This document shows positions 6,354 to 14,757 of a DNA stretch of 26,747 bases, piece after piece. The notes under the pieces are model-generated. The model made no database searches, had not been told where the DNA came from, and saw only the letters and a list, made by a program, of their open reading frames with translations. The stretch's first letter is position 1, and the number at the start of each line of letters is the position of its first letter. The stretch is from an uncultured Erysipelotrichaceae bacterium (GTDB lineage: Bacteria; Bacillota_I; Bacilli_A; Erysipelotrichales; Erysipelotrichaceae). The DNA lies in contig CALVCY010000150.1 of NCBI GenBank assembly GCA_944326175.1, forward strand, positions 1 through 26,747, read 5' to 3'. The translations under genes and the position numbers were made by a program.

Positions 6354-8603
6354 ATGCCTATGGCGATTTTTAGAAGAAAAAAAACCAAACACACTCCATC
6401 TCCCAATAAAACATTGAAACAGATCGCACTCGTGATGGTCACCATCATGACCTTGCTCAGTCTCAATGTTTTTGTTGTCTCGATCCTTAAGATCCATATT
6501 TTATCTGGAAGAAACCTTGGACCATATTCCCAAAGTGCCAATATCCAGACCACCACGTTGAAAGCCACGCGTGGCTATATTTACGACTACAATGGTGAGA
6601 TCATTGCCCAGGATATCCGCACATACAATATCGTCTGTATTTTAGATCCCGATCGTCCATCGACTGAAGGTACGGTGGCTTATGTGGCGGATAAAGCCAA
6701 TACTGCCGCCATGCTGGCACCGGTATTGGGGATGAGTGAAGAAGAGATCCTGACGTATTTGAATCAAGATGTCTATCAGACGGAATTGGGCGCAAAAGGA
6801 CGAAATCTATCCAAAGAGACCCGAGATCTGATCGATTCGTACAATTTACCGGGGATCGAATTTACCGATTCCATTACCCGTAGTTATCCATTGGGTACTT
6901 TTGCATCTAATCTGATCGGCTTTGCACAATCGGATGAGACCGGTTCGACTGTTGGACGGATGGGCTTGGAATATTATCTGGATGAATATCTGCGTGGCAT
7001 CGATGGTTCCACCAGTTACCAATCGGATCGTAACGGATTTATTTTGCCAGGCATGATGGTGGAAGAAGAACCGGCGGTCAACGGGTACAATGTTACATTG
7101 ACATTGGAAAAAACCGTGCAGGAAGCATTGGAAGAAGCTTTCGAACAAACCATGGAGGATTTTGAAGTTTCCAGGGTATGGGGAGCTGTGATGGAAGCGG
7201 ATACCGGACGGATCGTAGGGTGGGGCCAATCCCCTAGTTTTGATCCCAATCTGTTGGATATCAGCGAATACAATGATTATGGTTCTCAACTTGCATATGA
7301 AGCTGGTTCGACCATCAAATCCATCACCTGGGCAGCCGCGATGGATACAGGCAATTACGATGGAACGGAATTGGTCAATTCCAATGATTTTTATTATCTG
7401 GCTGATGCCGCCGGTAATCCAGTACGAGTCAATTTCAATTCAGGTAATCGGATCACCAACTCCCGATGGAAAGAATATGGATGGATCGAATATGATTATG
7501 GGTTGATCCTCTCCGCCAATACGGTGGCTGCATCCTTGATCACGGATGTGATGAGTCCGGAAACATTTGAACAATACCTGGATGCCTTTGGCTTCTTCAA
7601 GCCAACGGGTGCCCTTGGCTTTAATGAAGCCAGTGGCATCAAGGTCTATAACTGGTCGACAGATAAGATCACCAATACCTATGGTCAAGGTTCAACGTAT
7701 ACGACATTGCAACTGTTACAGGCATACAGTGCTATTTTTACCGATGGGACCATGAAATTACCTTATGTGATCGATCGGATCGCGGATAGCTACGATTCTC
7801 AGAATGTGCTTTATCAAGCCACACCGACCATTACCGGTCAACCCATCAAGGAAAGTACGGCATTGCAGATGCAACAACTGTTGACTCGCGTAGTCACGGA
7901 TGAGCAGGGTACGGCCAAATATTACGCCATACCCGAATGTTCCGTTTCCGGAAAAACGGGTACGACCCAGGTGATTGTGGATGGATCGTATGAAAGTGGC
8001 TATACCATCAATTCCGTGATGTTGGCTTTTCCGGCTGAAGATCCACAATACATGCTTTACTATGCCTTTGAAGGTCCGTATGATTCCGATGCCCATTACA
8101 AAACGGATGCAGTGACCACATTGTTGCGAAAAGTGGCGATGTATTACAACATCATTGAAGATCCAGACCAATCCGAAACAACAACAGAAGATGGTCAAAC
8201 CATCATCGATACAGGCAATTCCACTTCCGTATCGATGTATACCATGCCTGAATGCATCAACCATTCCTTAACATATGTCGATGCTGCATTTGAAAATACC
8301 GGTGCATCGATCGTCGTGTTGGGGGATGGGAATACCGTGATCGATCAATATCCAGCGGCCGGAAGCAATGTCTTGACCTCCACCAAAGTCTTTTTACTCA
8401 CCGATACAGCTGGTTTTACCATGCCGGATATGAGTGGCTGGAATCGTAAGGATGTGACAAGTTTTTGGGAAGTGAGCGGAATCAGTGTTAAAATGAACGG
8501 GCTCGGCCCGGTGACCAGTCAATCCATTGCGCCCGGAACGCCGGTAAGTAAAGAAAGCGAACTCGAAGTCACCTTCGGGTCTGGAGAAGATACGAATGAA
8601 TAG
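6354..8603 (+). CDS. ftsI: Division-type class B penicillin-binding protein with PASTA domains
   Basis: A 749-residue septal peptidoglycan transpeptidase of the PBP2x/PBP2B/SpoVD type. It has a basic N-tail, one membrane anchor at about residues 23-46, a dimerisation domain starting TTTLKATRGYIYDYNGEIIA, and the transpeptidase domain. The active-site motifs are all intact: S319-T-I-K322, S387-A-N389 and K534-T-G536. Two PASTA-like repeats follow (from about residue 625, with MPECINHSLTYVD and MPDMSGWNRKDV), which bind muropeptides or stabilise the fold. The start could be either of two ATGs 6 bases apart (MPMAIFRRKK or MAIFRRKK). It abuts ftsL and overlaps mraY by 8 bases. Confidence 0.95.
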   Translation: MPMAIFRRKKTKHTPSPNKTLKQIALVMVTIMTLLSLNVFVVSILKIHILSGRNLGPYSQSANIQTTTLKATRGYIYDYNGEIIAQDIRTYNIVCILDPDRPSTEGTVAYVADKANTAAMLAPVLGMSEEEILTYLNQDVYQTELGAKGRNLSKETRDLIDSYNLPGIEFTDSITRSYPLGTFASNLIGFAQSDETGSTVGRMGLEYYLDEYLRGIDGSTSYQSDRNGFILPGMMVEEEPAVNGYNVTLTLEKTVQEALEEAFEQTMEDFEVSRVWGAVMEADTGRIVGWGQSPSFDPNLLDISEYNDYGSQLAYEAGSTIKSITWAAAMDTGNYDGTELVNSNDFYYLADAAGNPVRVNFNSGNRITNSRWKEYGWIEYDYGLILSANTVAASLITDVMSPETFEQYLDAFGFFKPTGALGFNEASGIKVYNWSTDKITNTYGQGSTYTTLQLLQAYSAIFTDGTMKLPYVIDRIADSYDSQNVLYQATPTITGQPIKESTALQMQQLLTRVVTDEQGTAKYYAIPECSVSGKTGTTQVIVDGSYESGYTINSVMLAFPAEDPQYMLYYAFEGPYDSDAHYKTDAVTTLLRKVAMYYNIIEDPDQSETTTEDGQTIIDTGNSTSVSMYTMPECINHSLTYVDAAFENTGASIVVLGDGNTVIDQYPAAGSNVLTSTKVFLLTDTAGFTMPDMSGWNRKDVTSFWEVSGISVKMNGLGPVTSQSIAPGTPVSKESELEVTFGSGEDTNE

Positions 8604-9576
8604 TCTGTCCTTTCTGTCCATGGCATGGTTGCCGGCATTGATCGGATTTGTTGCGGTCGTGGCCATCATGCCTTTATGGATCCGTTTTTTAAAAACCAAA
8701 GGTGCGAATCAACAGGTCAGTGAATATGCATTGGCACAATTTCAGCAAAAAGCCAAAACCCCCACATTCGGTGGATTCATTTTCGTGGTGGTTTCAGCCA
8801 TCGGCATTTTGATCTATTCTCTGATCCATCAATGTCTAAGTTCGACCATGTTATTGATCGTGACATTGCTTTTATATGGTGCCATCGGTTTTATCGATGA
8901 TTATTTGATCGTGATGACCCATAACAATGCCGGATTGAGTCCACGTTGCAAAATGGCCATGCAGATCGCATTTGCAACCATACTGGTCTGTTCCATGTAT
9001 CTGCATATCGATACCAAATTGTATTTATTCACATTTTCCTTTGATCTGAAATTGTTGTATATCCCGTTTATGATCTTTGTTTTTGTCGGTAGCTCCAATG
9101 CTGTCAATCTGACAGACGGCATGGATGGATTGGCAGCGGGTTGTAGTACGATCGCTGCATTTGGTTTTGCCATCATCGCCTATGTCAAACAAGCCGATCC
9201 TTCCTTGATTTTCTTTTTGTTCCTATTGATCGGTTCATTATTGGGGTATTTGGTATTCAATATGCATCCAGCTAAAATTTTCATGGGAGATACCGGTTCT
9301 TTGGCATTGGGTGGGATCTTTGCTGCGATTGCGATGTTATTGAAAGAGGAAGTGGCCTATGTGATCATCGGTGGGGTATTCGTGGTTGAAACCATCTGCT
9401 GCATGTTACAGATCTATTGGGTCAAACATTTCCACAAACGCTTGTTCATCTATACGCCCATCCATTATGCTTTCACCAAAAACGGATGGAAGGAAACCAG
9501 CACGGTCTATCTGTTTTGGTTTTTTGCGATCATTTGTATGCTTCTTGGTGTAACGGTCGCATTATTTTCGTTTTGA
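8596..9576 (+). CDS. mraY: Phospho-N-acetylmuramoyl-pentapeptide transferase MraY
   Basis: MraY transfers phospho-MurNAc-pentapeptide from UDP to undecaprenyl phosphate, making lipid I at the membrane. The 326-residue polytopic protein has the family motifs KTPTFGGF near residue 53, GFIDDYLIV (the catalytic aspartate pair), NLTDGMDGLAAG and HPAKIFMGDTGSLALGG, with about ten hydrophobic spans. The ATG lies 8 bases inside the PBP gene, suggesting coupled translation. A terminator follows at once, so the dcw cluster ends here: murD, ftsW, murG, ftsQ, ftsA and ftsZ are not downstream. Confidence 0.97.
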   Translation: MNSLSFLSMAWLPALIGFVAVVAIMPLWIRFLKTKGANQQVSEYALAQFQQKAKTPTFGGFIFVVVSAIGILIYSLIHQCLSSTMLLIVTLLLYGAIGFIDDYLIVMTHNNAGLSPRCKMAMQIAFATILVCSMYLHIDTKLYLFTFSFDLKLLYIPFMIFVFVGSSNAVNLTDGMDGLAAGCSTIAAFGFAIIAYVKQADPSLIFFLFLLIGSLLGYLVFNMHPAKIFMGDTGSLALGGIFAAIAMLLKEEVAYVIIGGVFVVETICCMLQIYWVKHFHKRLFIYTPIHYAFTKNGWKETSTVYLFWFFAIICMLLGVTVALFSF

Positions 9577-9587
9577 TGGATTCGTAT

Positions 9588-9615
9588 GCATCGGTTGAGT
9601 AAACCGATGCTTTTT
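9588..9615 (+). terminator. Intrinsic terminator after mraY
   Basis: GCATCGGTT pairs perfectly with AACCGATGC around loop GAGTA, followed by five T. It closes the mraZ-mraY operon. Confidence 0.92.
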
Positions 9616-9655
9616 GTTAAAGTAGTATCCATTGAAATGAAACGGAGGTATTGGC

Positions 9656-10426
9656 TTGATACGCATGAAACAATCCGGCAGCCGTCTGGAGAATATCCTG
9701 CGGTTCATCCTGTTTCTTACCTTTGCGATATCGATTTTGATATTGGGTTATTTACTGGTGGTTTCACCATCGTCCATCGATGATCCCGCTTATATCAGCG
9801 GCCAGTATACGCATTTGAAAAGTCACTATTTTCTCATGTTTGCCCAATCGATTTTAGGGATCGTGGTCATGTTTTTGCCTGATCTTTTCGAACGGCGCTT
9901 TAACATGGATATCCCCAGTTACTTGGTCATCATGTATTTGCTTTTTTTATACTGTGCCATTTTTCTAGGAGAAGTCAGATCCTTTTATTACGAAATTGCC
10001 TATTGGGATACGATATTGCATGGATTTTCGGCGGCGATGTTGGGGTTGTTTGGATACAGTGTCATCTTTTTGCTCAATGCCAATAAAAACGTGCCATTGC
10101 AGCTTTCACCGGCATTCATGTGCCTTTTTGCGTTTACGTTTGCATTGATGTGTGGTGTATTGTGGGAGATCTATGAATATACCTTTGACGGATTATGGGG
10201 CATGAATATGCAAAAATTCATGGCGGAAGATGGCACGATGTATGTGGGACATGCCGCATTGACAGATACGATGGAGGATCTGATGGTGGATACCATTGGT
10301 GCAGGACTGGTGTGTTTGATCAACTACGCGATCCTTAAAATCGATCGAAACTGGATCAATCGTTTCCGTTTCAAGGCGTTGCATGGTCATGATAAAGATG
10401 GTTCGACCAAGGATATGCCATCTTAA
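9656..10426 (+). CDS. Polytopic membrane protein, YjdF/DUF2238-like
   Basis: A 256-residue protein with about six predicted membrane spans. It carries conserved-looking strings WDTILHGFSAAMLGLFGY, GVLWEIYEYTFDGLWGMNMQ and LTDTMEDLMVDTIGA. These resemble the YjdF/DUF2238 family (membrane protein with LHG, WEIYE and DTMxDLxxDTxGA motifs), whose function is unknown. The start is a TTG with a good GGAGG ribosome site at 9644-9648, 7 bases upstream; an ATG 9 bases further in is too far from that site. The polar residues in membrane segments (H, E, D) hint at a metal or small-molecule role, but this is only inference. It stands alone between a terminator and a new promoter. Confidence 0.72.
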   Translation: MIRMKQSGSRLENILRFILFLTFAISILILGYLLVVSPSSIDDPAYISGQYTHLKSHYFLMFAQSILGIVVMFLPDLFERRFNMDIPSYLVIMYLLFLYCAIFLGEVRSFYYEIAYWDTILHGFSAAMLGLFGYSVIFLLNANKNVPLQLSPAFMCLFAFTFALMCGVLWEIYEYTFDGLWGMNMQKFMAEDGTMYVGHAALTDTMEDLMVDTIGAGLVCLINYAILKIDRNWINRFRFKALHGHDKDGSTKDMPS

Positions 10427-10441
10427 AAATCAAAAAGACTA

Positions 10442-10450
10442 TGGTAAAAT
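10442..10450 (+). promoter_or_regulatory. Extended -10 promoter for the tail-anchored protein operon
   Basis: TGGTAAAAT fits an extended -10 element (TGn followed by TAAAAT at 10445-10450), 40 bases before the ATG. No clear -35 box is seen. An AAGGAG ribosome site at 10473-10478 serves the downstream gene. Confidence 0.5.
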
Positions 10451-10489
10451 CAAGTCGAATGAAATAAACACCAAGGAGTAGACAACAGT

Positions 10490-11473
10490 ATGGCGAAACT
10501 TTCCCGGATGAAAAAATATGAAGCCTATCGCAATCAGATTGCGTATGGCAATGAAGAATCGTTGGCTAGTGATGATCTGGCTGATTTCAGCAACCGACTC
10601 AACCGCATCGATTCTTCTTTGGCGCAGGATGTTACCCGCACCAATCCGAAAACTGTCAAGGCAGCAGCATCACGGATGCGTACTTATGATTCAGTGGATC
10701 AAGCGAGAGGAAATCATGGTGCAACCACGTCCACCATGGGCTCTACATCGGCGAAAAATGAGTCCTTCAAAAATGAATATTTAGATGAGTTTTTGGATGA
10801 AGTCAAAAAATACAATGTGGAGCAGGGGTATGCGCAAAACGAAGATACCCAGCTGAATATCATCTCCTCATTGAAACCAAATCGACGTTTGTCTTCGTCC
10901 AATGATTCCAATCAAACGGATGTACCAAAGATCCGAGCGTATCAAAATGGCAATGCGTTATATGAAGATGGTTCGACCAATGCATCCGTCAATGCGTCTA
11001 ATGCGTCTGTTCGCTCGAGTGCAAACGAAGCGGTGATGGATGAACGTGAATTGGCTGCGGTGCAGGCATCTGTGTTGGACAAACGCAATTCGATAACTCA
11101 GGAATTGCAAAGTTTGCTCAATGATGACTCGCCGGTGGTTCAGACCAATGAAGACCATGGTTCGACCAATATCACTGAAGAGGATGAACCACAAGTGATG
11201 CAATTCAAAAACAACAAACCCAGCAATGCAACCTTTGATATGTCCCGCAATTCTGCCCAACGTCAAAAGGAACTTTTGGAACAAACGGCAAAACAAGCGG
11301 TTCGATTGGCACAACAATATGATGAAATGGATGAAAACTTGGATGATATCGAAGATAAAGTCGGTCATAATACCCGTTTGGTCAATTTCATCCTGGTATT
11401 GATCGTCATTGCGTTGGTGGTGATCCTGGTCGTGATCATCTATGCCATATTGTTGATGAAAGGTGTGATTTGA
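10490..11473 (+). CDS. Unrecognised tail-anchored membrane protein
   Basis: I do not recognise this 327-residue protein. It starts MAKLSRMKKYEAYRNQIAYG, a basic helix-like segment. A long polar region rich in N, S, D and Q follows, with short internal repeats (NASVNASNASVRSS near residue 165). Next comes a predicted helix rich in Q, K and E (SAQRQKELLEQTAKQAVRLA) leading to ENLDDIEDKVGHNTRL, and then a single very hydrophobic C-terminal span ending IYAILLMKGVI. The layout suggests a cytoplasmic, partly disordered protein anchored by its C-terminus, SNARE-like in topology only. The AAGGAG ribosome site is good. Its stop overlaps the cmk ATG by one base, so it is coexpressed with cmk and der. 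A scaffold or division-related role is possible but unproven. Confidence 0.8.
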   Translation: MAKLSRMKKYEAYRNQIAYGNEESLASDDLADFSNRLNRIDSSLAQDVTRTNPKTVKAAASRMRTYDSVDQARGNHGATTSTMGSTSAKNESFKNEYLDEFLDEVKKYNVEQGYAQNEDTQLNIISSLKPNRRLSSSNDSNQTDVPKIRAYQNGNALYEDGSTNASVNASNASVRSSANEAVMDERELAAVQASVLDKRNSITQELQSLLNDDSPVVQTNEDHGSTNITEEDEPQVMQFKNNKPSNATFDMSRNSAQRQKELLEQTAKQAVRLAQQYDEMDENLDDIEDKVGHNTRLVNFILVLIVIALVVILVVIIYAILLMKGVI

Positions 11474-12159
11474 TGGTTCGACCATACTATAACGTGGCGG
11501 TCGATGGCCCTTCGGGTGCTGGTAAAAGCACCATTTGCAAAGCCATCGCACAAAAACTCGATTTGACCTATATCGATACTGGTGCGATGTATCGTGCCAT
11601 TGCCTATGGTATGATCCAATCCCATATCGATGTTTTCAATGAAATGGATGTGGTCGATCATTTACCAAACTGTCGATTGGATTATGATGCGTCGCATCAA
11701 TTGTGTCTGAATGGCCAGATTTTAGCGGATCGGATCCGATCAGATGATGTTTCCCTTGCCGCTTCCACGGTCGCCCGTTACCAGCCGGTACGGGATTATT
11801 GTGTCACATTGCAACAGGGTATGGCCACCAACGGTGGCTGTATCATGGATGGACGGGATATCGGCACGGTGGTTTTACCCGATGCGGATGTCAAGATTTT
11901 TTTAACGGCAGATGTCAATGAACGCGCCCGACGCCGTTATTTGCAGAACCAAGAAAAAAAGATCGACTGTACGTATGCACAAGTGCTTGAGGATGTCAAA
12001 AAACGGGATCAACAAGATACCACGCGCATCCATTCACCCTTGATCCAAGCCAGTGATGCGATCTTGGTGGATACCAGTACATTGGATTTTGATACGACCG
12101 TCGATACTTTGATCCATATCATTCAAACGCAAACTCGAAAGGATGGTCAGCATGATTAA
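11473..12159 (+). CDS. cmk: Cytidylate kinase
   Basis: Cmk phosphorylates CMP and dCMP with ATP. The 228-residue protein shows the P-loop in VAVDGPSGAGKSTICKAIA, then YIDTGAMYRAIA, and the NMP-binding string MDGRDIGTVVLPDADVKIFL, followed by RARRRYLQ and a lid-region RDQQDTTR; all are typical. The ATG is in TGATG, overlapping the upstream stop, with AAAGGTG as ribosome site. A TTG one codon earlier is less likely. The start codon itself is embedded in a TGGTTCGACCA palindrome. The gene ends inside der by 8 bases. A cmk-der pairing is common in this phylum. Confidence 0.97.
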   Translation: MVRPYYNVAVDGPSGAGKSTICKAIAQKLDLTYIDTGAMYRAIAYGMIQSHIDVFNEMDVVDHLPNCRLDYDASHQLCLNGQILADRIRSDDVSLAASTVARYQPVRDYCVTLQQGMATNGGCIMDGRDIGTVVLPDADVKIFLTADVNERARRRYLQNQEKKIDCTYAQVLEDVKKRDQQDTTRIHSPLIQASDAILVDTSTLDFDTTVDTLIHIIQTQTRKDGQHD

Positions 12160-13459
12160 CGGTGTCGTGGCTATTGTCGGCCGACCCAATGTTGGAAAAA
12201 GCACATTGTTCAATCGGATGATCGGTACCCGTTTATCCATTATTGACGATACTGCCGGTGTCACCCGCGATCGCATTTATGGCAAAGCCAGCTGGCTGAC
12301 CCGTGAATTCCGTGTGATCGATACGGGCGGGATCCAATTGGAAGACCAGCCCTTTGCCAAAGAGATCGCGGCACAGGTTCAAATTGCCATCGATGAAGCC
12401 AATGTGATCATCATGGTCACCAATGGTATGGCGGGTGTGACCAGTGATGACCAAATGATTGCCCGAATGCTTCGTAAAAGTGGCAAATCCGTCATCCTGG
12501 CGGTCAATCATATCGATGATGGTTCTCAAATCTCTGCCATCTATGATTTCTATCAGTTGGGTCTAGGAGATCCTGTGGCGATCAGTTGTCTGCATGGGAT
12601 CGGCATCGGTGATCTACTCGATGGGGTGGTGGCAGCATTGGCCAACGTGCAATTGCCCGATTATCAAGGTTCGATCGCTTTTTCCTTGATCGGTCGGCCC
12701 AATGTCGGAAAAAGCAGCTTAGTCAATGCTCTGTTGCATCAACAACGCGTGATCGTTTCCGATATCAGCGGAACGACACGTGATGCGATCGACACTCCGT
12801 TTCAAGCCAATGGCATCGATTATGTCTGCATCGATACGGCAGGGATCCGTAAAAAAGGCAAAGTTTATGAAAATATCGAAAAGTATTCCGTTTTGCGATC
12901 CTTATCTGCTATCGAACGCAGTGATGTGGTCGTATTTGTGTTAGATGGAGAAAGCGGGATCGTCGATCAGGATAAACATGTCGCCGGTTATGCCCATGAA
13001 GCGGGTAAGCCGATCGTGATCGTCTATAATAAATGGGATACCGTTGATAAGGACGATAAGACAGCGGATGAAATACGCGCGAAGATCCGGGATGCGTTTG
13101 TTTACCTAAGCTCTGCACCGATTCTTTTTGTTTCCGCTAAAAGCGGACAGCGGGTCAATGAGATACTGGATATGGTCAATACCGTGTACCAATCTTCGCA
13201 ACTGCGTATTGCGACCAACGTGCTCAATGAAGTCATTCAAGATGCCCAATTGATCACGCCTGCACCCGCCATTAACGGAAAACGGCTCAAAATTTATTAT
13301 GCGACGCAAGTATCGGTGGCACCTCCGACGTTCGTGTTGAGTGTCAATGATGAAAAATTGATGCATTTTTCATATCAACGCTATATCGAAAACCGACTGC
13401 GAGAAGCATTTGGGTTTGAAGGAACACCGATCCATATCATCGTACGAAAGAAGGTATAA
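12152..13459 (+). CDS. der: Ribosome biogenesis GTPase Der (EngA)
   Basis: Der is the double-GTPase needed for 50S subunit maturation. The 435-residue protein has two G domains in series: GRPNVGKSTLFNR with DTGGI, then GRPNVGKSSLVNA with DTAGIRKKGK and NKWD. The C-terminal KH-like domain follows (KIYYATQVSVAPPTFVLSVN), ending GTPIHIIVRKK. I choose the ATG giving MINGVVAIVGRPN, 9 bases after AAAGGA; the in-frame ATG 9 bases upstream sits too close to that site. The start lies 8 bases before the cmk stop. Confidence 0.97.
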   Translation: MINGVVAIVGRPNVGKSTLFNRMIGTRLSIIDDTAGVTRDRIYGKASWLTREFRVIDTGGIQLEDQPFAKEIAAQVQIAIDEANVIIMVTNGMAGVTSDDQMIARMLRKSGKSVILAVNHIDDGSQISAIYDFYQLGLGDPVAISCLHGIGIGDLLDGVVAALANVQLPDYQGSIAFSLIGRPNVGKSSLVNALLHQQRVIVSDISGTTRDAIDTPFQANGIDYVCIDTAGIRKKGKVYENIEKYSVLRSLSAIERSDVVVFVLDGESGIVDQDKHVAGYAHEAGKPIVIVYNKWDTVDKDDKTADEIRAKIRDAFVYLSSAPILFVSAKSGQRVNEILDMVNTVYQSSQLRIATNVLNEVIQDAQLITPAPAINGKRLKIYYATQVSVAPPTFVLSVNDEKLMHFSYQRYIENRLREAFGFEGTPIHIIVRKKV

Positions 13460-13461
13460 AC

Positions 13462-14454
13462 ATGGTTGTGACCATATTAGGCAGTGGTGCCTGGGGCAGT
13501 GCATTGGCTCAGGTATTGGCGGATAATGGCATATCGGTTCATCTTTGGGGCATCGATACCCAGGGGATCGATGAATTCAATGCTCACCATACCAATTCCC
13601 GTTATTTTGGGGACATCGTTTTTAATGATGAGATCGATGCGACCACGGATCTATCCGTGGTCAATCAAAGCGATGTGATCCTTTTTGCTGTGCCAGCGGC
13701 GGCTATCGCCTCTGTGGCAAAAAATGTGGCGAATATTCTCGATCATGATGTGATTGCGATCAATGTGGCCAAAGGATTTGATCCGGATACACATCAACGC
13801 CTAAGTGAAGTGATCGAGAATACACTGGGTAACCATTGTCGTGCCATGGTCGCATTGGTCGGACCATCACTGGCTATTGAAGTCGCTAAACGGCTTTTGA
13901 CCAGTGTGGCGGCGGTTTCCACCAATGCCAATGCAGCAATCACCGTTCAAAAACTGTTCAGCAATGATTACTTCAGAGTCTATACCTCACACGATATCAT
14001 CGGCTCGGAAGCTGGTGTTGCCATCAAAAACATTCTGGCGATCGCCAGCGGTATATTGACGGGTCTAGGACAAGGGGACAATGCACGCGCTGCGTTGATG
14101 ACCCGTGGATTGGTCGAAATGCGGCGCTATGGTGTGGCTATGGGAGGAGAACCAGATACCTACTTTGGTTTGACCGGTATCGGTGATCTGATCGTGACGT
14201 GTACATCCAATTCCAGTCGCAACTTCTCGGCCGGTTTGCAGATCGGAAAAGACAACACGGCCAAACATTTTTGGGCGACCAATACCAAAACGGTGGAAGG
14301 CGCTAAAGCTTGCAAGATCGTCTATGAAGAAGCCAAACGCCGTGGTATCAGCATGCCGATCACCACGGAAGTGTATCAAGTATTATACGAAAACAAGAAA
14401 CCCAGTGATGCGATCAATGATCTGATGCGACGTCAACTCAAAAGCGAAGCATGA
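13462..14454 (+). CDS. gpsA: Glycerol-3-phosphate dehydrogenase [NAD(P)+]
   Basis: GpsA reduces dihydroxyacetone phosphate to sn-glycerol 3-phosphate for phospholipid (and teichoic acid) synthesis. The 330-residue protein starts MVVTILGSGAWGSALAQVLA, the Rossmann nucleotide-binding loop. It continues with AINVAKGFD, GPSLAIEVAK, the catalytic-lysine region EAGVAIKNILAIASGI, and TGIGDLIVTCTS with SRNFSAG. Length is typical. It follows der after 2 bases, with AGAAGG as ribosome site, and ends the cmk-der-gpsA run. Only a weak possible stem (CTCGT/ACGAG, near 14465-14483) follows. Confidence 0.97.
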   Translation: MVVTILGSGAWGSALAQVLADNGISVHLWGIDTQGIDEFNAHHTNSRYFGDIVFNDEIDATTDLSVVNQSDVILFAVPAAAIASVAKNVANILDHDVIAINVAKGFDPDTHQRLSEVIENTLGNHCRAMVALVGPSLAIEVAKRLLTSVAAVSTNANAAITVQKLFSNDYFRVYTSHDIIGSEAGVAIKNILAIASGILTGLGQGDNARAALMTRGLVEMRRYGVAMGGEPDTYFGLTGIGDLIVTCTSNSSRNFSAGLQIGKDNTAKHFWATNTKTVEGAKACKIVYEEAKRRGISMPITTEVYQVLYENKKPSDAINDLMRRQLKSEA

Positions 14455-14542
14455 TCGATTTGATCTCGTCATTCAAAAACGAGTAAATTTCACAAATTCT
14501 TACCGTATTGTTTCGCTACACTAAAATCAAGGTTAAACCAAT

Positions 14543-14701
14543 ATGAAGAAAACGACGTCGGTATTGATCGGTTTGGTCATGATCATCATTTTGATTTTGA
14601 TTTTGGTGTGGCGTGCTGGGGATGCAAGATTATTTGAGAGTTCATCTATGCAAGGGCAACCTAAAATCAAAATCGCCGAATACATTTCGATCCCGTATTG
14701 A
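14543..14701 (+). CDS. Small single-span membrane peptide, 52 residues
   Basis: An open frame encodes MKKTTSVLIGLVMIIILILI at the start, a short basic N-terminus followed by one hydrophobic span to about residue 23, then a polar tail ending AEYISIPY. AAGG lies 10 bases before the ATG, and a TAAAAT -10-like box lies at 14522-14527. A strong terminator stands 18 bases after the stop, which supports transcription of this frame. It could be a small membrane peptide, a toxin-like peptide or a lipoprotein-less secreted remnant. I recognise no family. Confidence 0.5.
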   Translation: MKKTTSVLIGLVMIIILILILVWRAGDARLFESSSMQGQPKIKIAEYISIPY

Positions 14702-14718
14702 TAATCCGATGAAAACAA

Positions 14719-14757
14719 AACCCAGGATCCGTCATTTGACGGATCCTGGGTTATTTT
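14719..14757. terminator. Bidirectional terminator between convergent genes
   Basis: A perfect 15-base stem (AACCCAGGATCCGTC with its complement) around loop ATTT is followed by TATTTT on the plus strand and by a T-rich tract on the minus strand. It serves the small peptide gene and the convergent frameshifted gene, whose stop codon lies inside the stem. Confidence 0.9.

Noticed and set aside
6425..6433. TGGTCACCA (also near 12415) counted as motif copies
   Set aside because: The centre is one base rather than three or four; only two such cases were noticed, so they are not part of the enriched class.
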